The notes beneath the pieces are model-generated. The model ran no database searches. It was not told the origin of the DNA and saw nothing but the letters and a program-made list of their open reading frames with translations. 64,000 bases of DNA from Phycisphaeraceae bacterium (GTDB lineage: Bacteria; Planctomycetota; Phycisphaerae; Phycisphaerales; UBA1924): positions 372,001 to 436,000 of the forward strand of contig JAHBXD010000002.1 in NCBI GenBank assembly GCA_019636695.1, given 5' to 3'. How positions within the stretch are numbered: the stretch's first letter is position 1; the number at the start of each line of letters is the position of its first letter. A program made the position numbers and the translations under genes. Shown in pieces: positions 9,126-17,078 of the stretch.

Positions 9126-10091
9126 ATGAGCACCATGACTGATGTATCGATCCAGAACGCCGCGACGGAATCCAAACATGCGTGCCGATGCGGCAAGGGC
9201 GGATGTGGTGGCGGCAGCATCGCACCCCGCTTGCCCGCGACCGACCCGGCTCCGGGCGAGACCGAGCGGCCGTGGGAAGCGCCTCGCCCCGGCAGGCCGC
9301 TGCGCAAGTATGTGTTCATTCAGAACGATCCATTCTATCTTCCCAAGGTGCTTGACAAATATCTGCGCGAATATGCCGACAGCACGGTCGGCATCAACAT
9401 CCAGAGCGTGGCACAAGGCAAGCGCACGGTCTTCCAGACCGCGACCGACCTGCTCAAGATGTACGGCCCGTGGTACTTCCAGTGGAAATTCCGCAAGTTT
9501 CTCGTAAAAAAACTGCAAGGCAAGATCGTGAACGGGTTGCTCGGCTCGACACGCGTGTGCCACACGGTGGCGGCGGTCGCGAAGAAATACGGCGTGCCCG
9601 TGCACGAGAGCGCCGATGTCAACTCCGAAGCGTTCCGCGCGATGCTGCGCGAGCAGGGTGTAGAATTCATCGTGTCGATCAGCGGAACGCAGCTTTACAA
9701 AAAGGCGCTGCGCGAGCAGACGCCCTTCGGCATCGTCAACTGTCACGGCGCGCTGTTGCCCAGGTATCGCGGGTTGATGCCGAGCTTCTGGACGCTCGCC
9801 AACGGCGAATCACTCGGCGGCGTGAGCGTGCACTATGTCGATCGCAAGCTCGACAACGGGCCGATCGTGGTGCAGCGGACCTATCGCATTCATGCGCACG
9901 ACCGGCTCGAGGACATCATGGCCCGCGGGAAGGATCTTGCCGCCGAGGCGATCATCGAGTGCGTGCGAAAGGTCGAAGCGGGCGACCTGGCCGACCTGCG
10001 CCCCAACCCCGAAGCCGACATGAGCCACTTTTCGATGCCGATAAAAGATGATGTCAAACGCTTCCGCGCGGCGGGGCACAGGTTTTTTTAG
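9126..10091 (+). CDS. formyltransferase-family protein, probably acting on a sugar of the surface polysaccharide
   Basis: 321 residues with a formyltransferase core at about 60-290. The catalytic Asn-x-His pair lies in NCHGALLPRYRGLMP and the catalytic Asp in KLDNGPIVVQ, both as in methionyl-tRNA formyltransferase and sugar N-formyltransferases. The position between a GT4 enzyme and a polysaccharide deacetylase argues for a sugar-nucleotide or glycan substrate; this is inference. Odd feature: residues 16-30 form a Cys/Gly-rich lead (CRCGKGGCGGG) that could bind metal and is not part of the family. GGAG lies 10 bases before the ATG. Confidence 0.82.
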   Translation: MSTMTDVSIQNAATESKHACRCGKGGCGGGSIAPRLPATDPAPGETERPWEAPRPGRPLRKYVFIQNDPFYLPKVLDKYLREYADSTVGINIQSVAQGKRTVFQTATDLLKMYGPWYFQWKFRKFLVKKLQGKIVNGLLGSTRVCHTVAAVAKKYGVPVHESADVNSEAFRAMLREQGVEFIVSISGTQLYKKALREQTPFGIVNCHGALLPRYRGLMPSFWTLANGESLGGVSVHYVDRKLDNGPIVVQRTYRIHAHDRLEDIMARGKDLAAEAIIECVRKVEAGDLADLRPNPEADMSHFSMPIKDDVKRFRAAGHRFF

Positions 10092-10170
10092 CACGTGGCG
10101 ATTGGCCGATGGCGATTGGTGCGTAACGAAGAACTGCCCGGGCGGAAACGCCCGACCGAAGGGAACGCCC

Positions 10171-10542
10171 ATGGGCGACACCCGCGAATACCGAGAACTT
10201 GAGATGTGCACGCTCAGTATTGACCTCACCGTCGCCCGCGCTCACCTCACGTGGGGATCCCCCAAGGAAGCGTCGTTCACACGCACTTTGCAGGTTGGTC
10301 GGGCGGCTGGTTCCATCCCCGCCGTCATGGCTGAGGGTCACGGCCCGCAAACGACCTGCGATCCGGTTCTGGTTCTCCGAAGTGCTCAAGACCGCCTGAA
10401 TGTGTTTGCGACCCCCATCACCACCAGCGATCTCGTCGCTCTCGTCCACGCCGGTGCGATCGAGATCGTCACGGCGCTCACCGAGCGGCTCGGCCGATTG
10501 TTGCAAAAAATCATCCGCGCATTCCAGGAGCGTCGAGGTTGA
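10171..10542 (+). CDS. hypothetical protein with regulated-looking start
   Basis: 123-residue reading frame of unknown function. It is judged real because codon use is G/C-ending like its neighbours, it fills an otherwise empty gap, and its TGA overlaps the TTG start of the next gene by four bases. The C-terminus is probably helical (SDLVALVHAGAIEIVTALTERLGRLLQKIIRAF). The start is uncertain: ATG 10171 sits inside the perfect palindrome CGCCCATGGGCG and follows a GAAA-tetraloop hairpin (CGGGCG/CGCCCG, 10139-10154). In-frame sequence extends back to 10048, overlapping the previous gene. Confidence 0.5.
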   Translation: MGDTREYRELEMCTLSIDLTVARAHLTWGSPKEASFTRTLQVGRAAGSIPAVMAEGHGPQTTCDPVLVLRSAQDRLNVFATPITTSDLVALVHAGAIEIVTALTERLGRLLQKIIRAFQERRG

Positions 10543-11579
10543 AAGCCACTCGCCACTCGCCGCACGCCGCTCGCCACCCGGTCCCGCCCGGCGAGCTTGT
10601 GCACGCCCTCTCCTTCGACATCGAAGACTGGTTTCACATCGTCGAAATCGCCGCGGTCGAAGACCCCGCCACCTGGCCCGGGCTTCACGCGCAAAGCACG
10701 CTTGTCGAGCGCTATACCGACCTCATCCTCACGATCTGCGACGATCACAAGGCTCGGGGCACGTTCTTCATGCTCGGCTGGGTCGCCGAGCGCCACCCGG
10801 CCCTCGTCAGGCGCATCGCCGATGCGGGGCACGAACTCGCGACGCACAGCTACTGGCATCGCAAGGTCTACGAACTCACCCCCGAAATCTTCGCCGACGA
10901 TATCGCCCGCTCGATCAGCGTCCTGCGCGATGCCGTGCCCGGCGCTTGCATTCGCGGCTTCCGCGCCCCGAGCTTTTCCATCACGCAAGGGTGCGAATGG
11001 GCCTTTGATGTGCTCCTCGACGCCGGTCTTGTCTACGACGCCAGCCTCTTCCCCGGTGCCCGCGGCCACGGCGGATATGCCTGCCCGCCCGGCATCCACA
11101 CCATCACCGCCCCGAGCGGACGCACCATGCCCGAACTGCCCATGAGCCTCGCCCCTGTCGGCATCGGCCCGCTGCGCAAACGCATGTGCTATTCCGGGGG
11201 CGGATATCTCCGCCTGCTCACCAAGGGCATGATCGACCAAGGCGTGCGGCACGAAGCCCGCAGCGGGCGGCCCACCGTCGTCTATCTCCACCCGCGCGAC
11301 TTCGCCCCCGATTGCCCCCGCGTGCCCATGCCGCCTCATCGGCGGTTCAAGTGCTATGTCGGGTGCGCCACGACCGAAGGCAAACTGCGTCATCTGCTGG
11401 CCAAGTACCGATGGGATACGTGCGCTGCTGTTCTGGGGCTTGATGCCCGATATGTTCACGGTGAACCACCATCGCCGACAGATCATCATCGCACGGAACT
11501 CGCCGAGACCCGTCATCCCGCATCCCCCGAGCCGACCATCGACCCGCAATCCAAGCCTGTGGAGTCAAACCCCCGATAG
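10539..11579 (+). CDS. XrtA-type polysaccharide deacetylase
   Basis: 346-residue NodB-fold enzyme. Motifs: SFDIEDWFH (metal-binding/catalytic Asp region), GTFFMLGWVAERHP, HELATHSYWHRKV (metal-binding His pair), RGFRAPSFSI, then a C-terminal DUF3473-like part with VVYLHPRDFAP. This arrangement is typical of deacetylases placed in exosortase A (XrtA/PEP-CTERM) polysaccharide loci. The TTG start is supported by CAGGAG upstream and by a 4-base overlap (TTGA) with the preceding frame. The last 40 residues are a Pro/Ser-rich disordered tail. It likely removes acetyl groups from a surface glycan. Confidence 0.88.
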   Translation: MKATRHSPHAARHPVPPGELVHALSFDIEDWFHIVEIAAVEDPATWPGLHAQSTLVERYTDLILTICDDHKARGTFFMLGWVAERHPALVRRIADAGHELATHSYWHRKVYELTPEIFADDIARSISVLRDAVPGACIRGFRAPSFSITQGCEWAFDVLLDAGLVYDASLFPGARGHGGYACPPGIHTITAPSGRTMPELPMSLAPVGIGPLRKRMCYSGGGYLRLLTKGMIDQGVRHEARSGRPTVVYLHPRDFAPDCPRVPMPPHRRFKCYVGCATTEGKLRHLLAKYRWDTCAAVLGLDARYVHGEPPSPTDHHRTELAETRHPASPEPTIDPQSKPVESNPR

Positions 11580-11623
11580 CCTGCCTTCCGCCTCACTCCT
11601 TGCCTTGCCCCGAGATTGCCCGC

Positions 11624-12499
11624 ATGCCTCACCCCCTGCTCATCCACCTGCATCTTCCCAAGAACGCGGGAACGACCTTCAGCCGCATGCTGAAACTGCG
11701 CTTGCTCCTTTCGCCGCCGTGGCGCGTGTTCAGGCATCAGGTGACGCTCGGCTACTACTTCGTCCCGGGGCTTGATCCACGGGTGCAGCGCATCAACGAC
11801 CTGCCCGAAGCCAAGCGGAAGAAGGTCCGGTTTTTCGAGGCGCATTGCGGCTGGGGCATTCACGAGCGTCTCCCCGGCCCCTCGGCCTATCTCACCGTCA
11901 TTCGTGAGCCGATCGACCGCACCCTCAGCGTCTACTTCTTCCGGAAACAGCAAGGCAAACTGCCGCAGGAAACCCGGCTCGAAGACTGGATCAGCGCTTC
12001 TCCTGATCAGACCGTCTGGCACGTCGATAACGGGCAGGTTCGCTATCTCGCGGGCGAGCACGGCCGGATTCTCGATGTCCCGATCGGCGAAGTCACGCGT
12101 GAGCATCTCGAAACCGCCAAGGCCCGCCTCAGCGAGATGTTCTTTGTCGGCATCATGGAGCGTTTCGACGAAAGCATCGTGCTCTTCCGGCGCGCCATGG
12201 GCTGGAAGAAGGCCAGTTACGGTCGAAGCAATGTGACCAAGAAGCGCAAGAAGAAGGACGAAATCGACACGGCTCAGCGTGAACTGATCGCCCGGCACAA
12301 CGTTCTCGACACCGAGTTGTACGCCTTCGCGTGCGAACTCTTCCAACAGCGCATCACCGCCGCAGGTCCGGGCTTTGCCGAAGAAGTCGTGCGATTCAAG
12401 GCGAAAAACGCGGCCCACAACCGGCGTCTGGGGTGGCTCTACGAACTGCTGCCGGCCATCCGCTCCAAACTCCAGAAACTCCGGTTGATCGGGCGATAG
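11624..12499 (+). CDS. sulfotransferase (family 2-like)
   Basis: 291-residue cytosolic PAPS-dependent sulfotransferase candidate. The 5' phosphosulfate loop is seen as LHLPKNAGTTFSRML near residue 10, and the 3' phosphate-binding segment as REPIDRTLSVYFF around residue 90. Family members put sulfate on carbohydrate chains, which suits its place at the end of the polysaccharide gene run and fits the sulfated glycans common in marine planctomycetes (inference). ATG 11624 is preferred to TTG 11600. It is convergent with the next gene, 8 bases away. Confidence 0.85.
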   Translation: MPHPLLIHLHLPKNAGTTFSRMLKLRLLLSPPWRVFRHQVTLGYYFVPGLDPRVQRINDLPEAKRKKVRFFEAHCGWGIHERLPGPSAYLTVIREPIDRTLSVYFFRKQQGKLPQETRLEDWISASPDQTVWHVDNGQVRYLAGEHGRILDVPIGEVTREHLETAKARLSEMFFVGIMERFDESIVLFRRAMGWKKASYGRSNVTKKRKKKDEIDTAQRELIARHNVLDTELYAFACELFQQRITAAGPGFAEEVVRFKAKNAAHNRRLGWLYELLPAIRSKLQKLRLIGR

Positions 12500-12507
12500 C
12501 CTGTGCG

Positions 12508-14079
12508 CTACTCCAGGCCCGCAATCGCCACCGGCCGCCATGCCGAACCGTCAGGCTCAAACATCAGCACGCGGCGGCCGACGATGTCGACAAGAAAGAT
12601 CCGGCCATCCGATGCTGCGCACACCCCGGCCGGCTCGATGACTTCAGCCCCCGAATCATCCGTCATCAGCAGGATCGAGCGCGAGCGCGTGCCCTCGATC
12701 GTGACCAGACCCGGAACCATCGCGTCCGCGACCACGACGGCATCGCCGGCGCTCGTCTCCCTGATCGCCGCCCCCCGCGGATGCTGAAGCACAACCTGCG
12801 GCAGCGTGCTTCGCGCGGCAGTTTCTCGTAGGGCCGAGTCGTCGTCTGCGGTCAACGTCCGCACGCTCTGCCCTTCAATCACGCGGATGCTCGAAGATTC
12901 CGAATCCGCGACATACAGCCTCGTTCCATCCGCCGAAATCGCAAGCCCCCACGGCTGCGCAAAGGCCGCGGTGTCGAGCGAGCCGTCCATCGGCATGCTT
13001 CGCCCCGAGCCGGCCATGGCTCGGGCCTGCCCAGTCGCCACGTCAATGCTCCACACCTGGTGCAGCCCCGCAAGCGTCGCAAACACGGTGCTGCCGTCGG
13101 GGGCAAGCGCAAGACCCACCGGCGAGTTCAATGCCTGCTCGCGACCCGCCCCGCCGCCGCGCCGATCATGCCCCGGCATTCCCGTTCCCGCGAGGATCTC
13201 GGTCTCGCCGCGAACCAGGTCAACCGCCAGCACCCGGTGTGCACTGCGCTCGGCGACATACAACACCCCCGCAGCGGCGTCAAAAGCAAGCCCCTGCGGA
13301 TCGTGCATCGGGCCGCCGCCAATCCCGGCAATTTCGCGCACAAACGTCGATCGGCCCTCTTCATCAGGGTATGTCGCTTCAACGACACATCCGCGCCCCG
13401 CATCGCTGATGAATACCCGCCCACGCGCATCTACGGCTGTCGGCGAGGCGACGACCATCGTCGGCGCAAGCAGCCCTCGCCGCGTTTGCGCAACCGCCGC
13501 ACGACGTTCAACCCTCGACACTTCGACCGCATCCGCAAGCGCCTGCTCGATCGCATTCGCGAGCAGATCAAATCGCCCCTCGCCGAATGTCGAACCGATC
13601 ACCCCCCCATCGGCGCCGATGAGCACGAACGTCGGCCACACCCGCACGCCGTAGCCCGATGCGATCGAATGATCGACATCGATGACCAGCGGCATCGAGA
13701 TCTTCAGCCGCTCAGCTGCCGACCGCACCCGCGCAGAAGACGCTTCGCCCGCATACCTGCCCGTGTGCACACCGATCATGACCAGGCCGTCATCAGCAAA
13801 CCGGCGCTCAAGCGCCAGCACATCGGGCACCGCGTGCAGCGAATGGATCGAGGTCGCCCGCCAGAACCACAGCAGCACCACGCGGCCTGGATAATCCGTC
13901 GGCACGGTCGGCGGGCTGTCAACATGCAGCCACGGCGACGCAGCCCCGAAAACCGGCGCCGGTGGGTTCGCGTGCTCCTGCGGCGGGGCATTTCGCGGCC
14001 AGAAAAACGTGCCACCCACGACGACCAGCATCGCGAAGGCAAAACACACGAAAAATCGCACTCGCGGGCGCCCCGGCAT
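12508..14079 (-). CDS. membrane-anchored thioredoxin-fold/NHL-repeat protein (NHLRC2-like)
   Basis: 523 residues: an N-terminal signal anchor (about 7-25, FFVCFAFAMLVVVGG), a thioredoxin-like domain (about 65-180) and a C-terminal six-bladed NHL beta-propeller (repeats such as PTAVDARGRVFISDAG, PQGLAFDAAAGVLYVAE, PVGLALAPDG, PWGLAISADGTRLYVAD). The order matches NHLRC2-type proteins. In place of the usual Cys-Cys-x-x-Cys centre this protein has FWRATSIHSLHAVPD, so it lacks redox cysteines and cannot act as a normal thiol oxidoreductase. GGAGGGAAGC places the start at ATG 14079. The upstream DUF1570 gene is on the same strand and probably co-transcribed. Confidence 0.87.
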   Translation of the reverse strand: MPGRPRVRFFVCFAFAMLVVVGGTFFWPRNAPPQEHANPPAPVFGAASPWLHVDSPPTVPTDYPGRVVLLWFWRATSIHSLHAVPDVLALERRFADDGLVMIGVHTGRYAGEASSARVRSAAERLKISMPLVIDVDHSIASGYGVRVWPTFVLIGADGGVIGSTFGEGRFDLLANAIEQALADAVEVSRVERRAAVAQTRRGLLAPTMVVASPTAVDARGRVFISDAGRGCVVEATYPDEEGRSTFVREIAGIGGGPMHDPQGLAFDAAAGVLYVAERSAHRVLAVDLVRGETEILAGTGMPGHDRRGGGAGREQALNSPVGLALAPDGSTVFATLAGLHQVWSIDVATGQARAMAGSGRSMPMDGSLDTAAFAQPWGLAISADGTRLYVADSESSSIRVIEGQSVRTLTADDDSALRETAARSTLPQVVLQHPRGAAIRETSAGDAVVVADAMVPGLVTIEGTRSRSILLMTDDSGAEVIEPAGVCAASDGRIFLVDIVGRRVLMFEPDGSAWRPVAIAGLE

Positions 14080-14150
14080 GCTTCCCTCCGGAGGCATGAG
14101 GGTAGCGGTCGCGACCCATCGGAGGCCGAGTCGTTGAGTCAGAGGCGGTA

Positions 14151-15395
14151 TCACTCGCCGCCGAGCGTCAACCTGAGCCTCGACACAGGGCCGAAGTGGC
14201 GCTCAAACGCGGCCAGGTGCTCCGCTGTGCTGAGATTGCGTGCTGAAAGTTCCTGAAAATACGCCCCCAGCGCCTGCCGCTCCGTGCGATAGAGAAGCGT
14301 AAGCAACGTATGCGCCTGCGCATAGATCTGCTCGACCGAATCCGGCTCGCCTTCAGGCACTTCCAGCAGCGTCACCAGCCTCGCCCACGGCATCAGGCGC
14401 CCTTCGTCACGAAGTCGCTCAAACGAGGCCTGACGAATCGGGCTAGGCCGCTCAGGCCCGAAAAGCCCCGTCGTCTCGTGGGTTTCAAAACTCGAAGCAA
14501 GCCCCTCGCTGAGCCACAGCGGATATGCACGATCACGCCGCTGCAGGCCCGTGTTGAAGGCAAGCAGATGCACGGTCTCGTGCACCGTCTTGGCCACCGC
14601 GAAGTTTCGCGCATCGGCCTCGATTTCTTCACGTACACGCCGAACCTGCGCCCCCTGATCGGCGGGCGCCGAGGCGCCGATCGCCCGCGGCCCGCCACCC
14701 CCGGCATGCCGCACCGCCGGGCGCAACTCGCTCTCTCGCCCGGCCAATGAACGCAGCGCCGATCCGAATGCCGGACCGTTGGCATCGTTGTAGAACACCA
14801 CGCGGTTCTGCGGCACCGAGTAGTACCCCGCCACCCACGCCGACACCACGCCGTCCTGCCGGCGCGAAAACTCCAGAAAATCCTCGTAGTGCTCCATCAG
14901 CACGCACAGCAGTTTGTGCTGGTGTGGCACGACCCCCGGATCGATCTTCCGGACGGCACGAAAATACTCGTGCCGGGTTTTTTCCATCATCGCGATCCGA
15001 GACCGCACCCACGCCGGGTCCGCGTCTGATAGCACCACAAAATGGCGCGATTCAATCCGACGATAGCCCCGCGGAAGTTCCGCCAACGCCTGCGACAGTT
15101 GGGCCTCGTCGACATCGAGCCGAAACCCGGGATGAACATCGAGCCGGCGTAGCTGATCGGCCGCCTCCACACGCACCTGCGGGTGTGTGTGCGCGGCACG
15201 AAACCACAACTCCGCCTCGCGAAGAAAACCGTCCTCCATCGCAAGCTGCCCGCGACGAACCGCCTCGCGCGAAGCATCCTCCGTCCGCAGTGAACCCAGC
15301 GGCGGCGCTGCGGCGGCCCGCGCGGGCTGGCGCGTTGCGCCGAATCCCGCCGCCACCAGGGCAAGCACCAATAGGCCGGCTGCCGCACGTCGCAT
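14151..15395 (-). CDS. exported DUF1570-like putative zinc peptidase
   Basis: 414 residues with an N-terminal signal peptide (RRAAAGLLVLALVAAG...ARAAA). The C-terminal half holds a gluzincin-like active site: HETVHLLAFN (HExxH) at about residue 300, followed by LWLSEGLASSFE in which the Glu would be the third zinc ligand. A helical, HEAT/TPR-like stretch (residues 45-90) precedes it. This domain class (DUF1570) is expanded in planctomycetes. Substrate unknown. GGAGGAG before ATG 15395 decides the start; an in-frame extension to 15476 lacks support. Likely operon with the NHL protein downstream. Confidence 0.83.
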   Translation of the reverse strand: MRRAAAGLLVLALVAAGFGATRQPARAAAAPPLGSLRTEDASREAVRRGQLAMEDGFLREAELWFRAAHTHPQVRVEAADQLRRLDVHPGFRLDVDEAQLSQALAELPRGYRRIESRHFVVLSDADPAWVRSRIAMMEKTRHEYFRAVRKIDPGVVPHQHKLLCVLMEHYEDFLEFSRRQDGVVSAWVAGYYSVPQNRVVFYNDANGPAFGSALRSLAGRESELRPAVRHAGGGGPRAIGASAPADQGAQVRRVREEIEADARNFAVAKTVHETVHLLAFNTGLQRRDRAYPLWLSEGLASSFETHETTGLFGPERPSPIRQASFERLRDEGRLMPWARLVTLLEVPEGEPDSVEQIYAQAHTLLTLLYRTERQALGAYFQELSARNLSTAEHLAAFERHFGPVSRLRLTLGGE

Positions 15396-15620
15396 CAGGG
15401 CGGTCTCCTCCGGCATACGCCATCGGCCCCGCTCCCTGCACTCTCGACCGCTTGCCGCCCACACGCCCCCCATCATGGCTGGCCGTGGGGATCATGGCGC
15501 TGATGCAGGTAGTTCGGAGCGATAACACGCCGACAGGCTCCCTCCGACACCCGACATACCATGCCCCATACCAGCCACATCGAGCATCGACACACGCACC
15601 CTCTTTTGAAAGGGCGACCA

Positions 15621-16241
15621 ATGGCCGGGCGATTCCTCCCCCACCACGCTTCCATCTTCCTCGCTACCGCGGCGATGCTCGCCACCTCGTGCGGCAAACA
15701 AGAGCCTGCCCCCCGCGACACGCCGAAGCAGACGACGGCCGATCCGCAACACCCTGCCGCTCCACAAACTCCCGACGTGCAGCCTCCCGCCGCACGGCAG
15801 CCTTCTGACGCCATCTGGATCATTCCCGACGGCTGGCGCACAAAATCTGATCTTCCCCCCTCGCGCCTCGCGACGTTCCTGATCGATGATCCCGACGGCG
15901 AACTCGAAGTCGCCGTCACCCGTTTCCCGGGCGATGTCGGCGGCATGCTCGCAAACATCAACCGTTGGCGCGGACAAATCGGCCTCGGCGAAGTCTCCGA
16001 CGATGACCTCCCGCAACTCCTCGAACCCTTCACAACCAACGGCTTCGAGGGGCGCCTCGTGCATCTGCAAGGGCCATCACAGCACATCCTCGCCGCGAGC
16101 ATCTTCGAAACCGCGCAGCAGCGAACATGGTTCGTCCGTGTGACAACCTCACCCCAAGCCGCCGAACGCATCAAAGATGACGTTTTCGCCTTCGCCCGAT
16201 CGTTCTCCCTCGATCACGCGCATGACGAACCCGCACGGTAA
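15621..16241 (+). CDS. putative lipoprotein of unknown function
   Basis: 206 residues. The N-terminus has a hydrophobic segment ending MLATSCGK, a possible lipobox with Cys at about position 24 (the -3 residue is Ala rather than the usual Leu). A Pro/Gln/Ala-rich low-complexity linker follows (about 30-60). The rest forms a compact domain beginning IWIIPDGWR and ending FAFARSFSLD, similar in style to small planctomycete lipoproteins whose folded part predicts a PsbP/Mog1-like shape; that similarity is tentative. AAAGGG precedes ATG 15621. It is divergent from the DUF1570 gene, suggesting a shared promoter region. Confidence 0.75.
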   Translation: MAGRFLPHHASIFLATAAMLATSCGKQEPAPRDTPKQTTADPQHPAAPQTPDVQPPAARQPSDAIWIIPDGWRTKSDLPPSRLATFLIDDPDGELEVAVTRFPGDVGGMLANINRWRGQIGLGEVSDDDLPQLLEPFTTNGFEGRLVHLQGPSQHILAASIFETAQQRTWFVRVTTSPQAAERIKDDVFAFARSFSLDHAHDEPAR

Positions 16242-16291
16242 CCCGCATCAACAGGAATCCTGCGTTCAACCTCGCATCAATGACCGCCGCG

Positions 16292-16684
16292 TCACAGACC
16301 CTTCTTGATCTCCTCAAGAATGGTCGCGCTCACGCTCTCGTCGCCGAATGTCCCTACACGAATGCGGATCTCTGTCGAAGCATCGGCCAGCCGCTTGAGT
16401 TCGATCGACACCGACCGGTCGTCGGCCATCTTCGCCCCCACCTTCGCCTGAAGCGCATCTGACGCTTCTTCCGTAAGGCTGAACTTCAGCGAATCCACCG
16501 CACGCTTCGTCGCCGCAAACGTCCGCTCCAACGACGAATCCACCGTCGACTTCAGCTCGCCGGTCACATAGGCATACGCCCCGGCGCCCGCCGCAGCACC
16601 CGCAACCAGCGCCACGCAACCACCCAAGGGCAGCACCAGCGCCGCCGCACCCAGACCTGCTTTCATCCATCCAGAGGCGCCCAT
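16292..16684 (-). CDS. small lipoprotein, DUF3568-like
   Basis: 130 residues. Signal peptide with a clean lipobox LGGC (Cys near residue 20), then a Gly/Ala-rich glycine-zipper-like stretch (VAGAAAGAGAYAYVTGEL), then a small alpha/beta domain (SLERTFAATKRAVDSL, IELKRLADASTEIRIRVGTFGDE, ILEEIKKGL). This matches the layout of DUF3568 proteins, envelope lipoproteins of unknown role. AGGAG lies 7 bases before ATG 16684. The upstream in-frame extension to 16873 lacks any ribosome binding site and is not used. Confidence 0.82.
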   Translation of the reverse strand: MGASGWMKAGLGAAALVLPLGGCVALVAGAAAGAGAYAYVTGELKSTVDSSLERTFAATKRAVDSLKFSLTEEASDALQAKVGAKMADDRSVSIELKRLADASTEIRIRVGTFGDESVSATILEEIKKGL

Positions 16685-17078
16685 GCCCGTTCTCCTGTCT
16701 CGTTGGTGGCCGTGGCCGGCATCGGCGAGCACACGGACCAGGGTTTTCACCAGTGCCGAGGGAGAGCACCGCAAGATCCTAGCCCCACCCCCGCGCTCAA
16801 TCGAAACCACACTACTTCGCACGCCTGATACGCATTTCAACCCATACCCATCCCTATCCGAGCACGGGGGCAAACCGTGGAAGACCGTGCCATGTCACCA
16901 AACATGGCCCAGCGCCTTGACGCCGCGACCGCAGGTCGCGACACTCCCCCCTCCCCACAACCCGGCGGATCCGCCGGAGGGGGGTGGAACGTATAGAAAG
17001 GTCCGATCCGTCGAAAGGATCGGCAGACACTCGGGCAGCGGCCCGACTCGGCATCCGGCCGAGTGACGGAGGGTTCCG
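16685..17078. other. 394-base structured intergenic region
   Basis: No gene is supported. It holds four strong inverted repeats in a row ahead of the plus-strand gene at 17079: CGCGACC/GGTCGCG (16924-16940), the perfect palindrome CCGGCGGATCCGCCGG (16962-16977), CCGATCC/GGATCGG (17003-17023) and ACTCGG/CCGAGT (17046-17064). The last ends 14 bases before the ATG. None has a T run, so they read as a folded leader or protein-binding sites rather than terminators. Confidence 0.5.

Noticed and set aside
10092-10170. GAAA-tetraloop hairpin as a known riboswitch (for example c-di-GMP type)
   Set aside because: Only the single hairpin is clear; the other conserved elements of known riboswitch classes could not be found.
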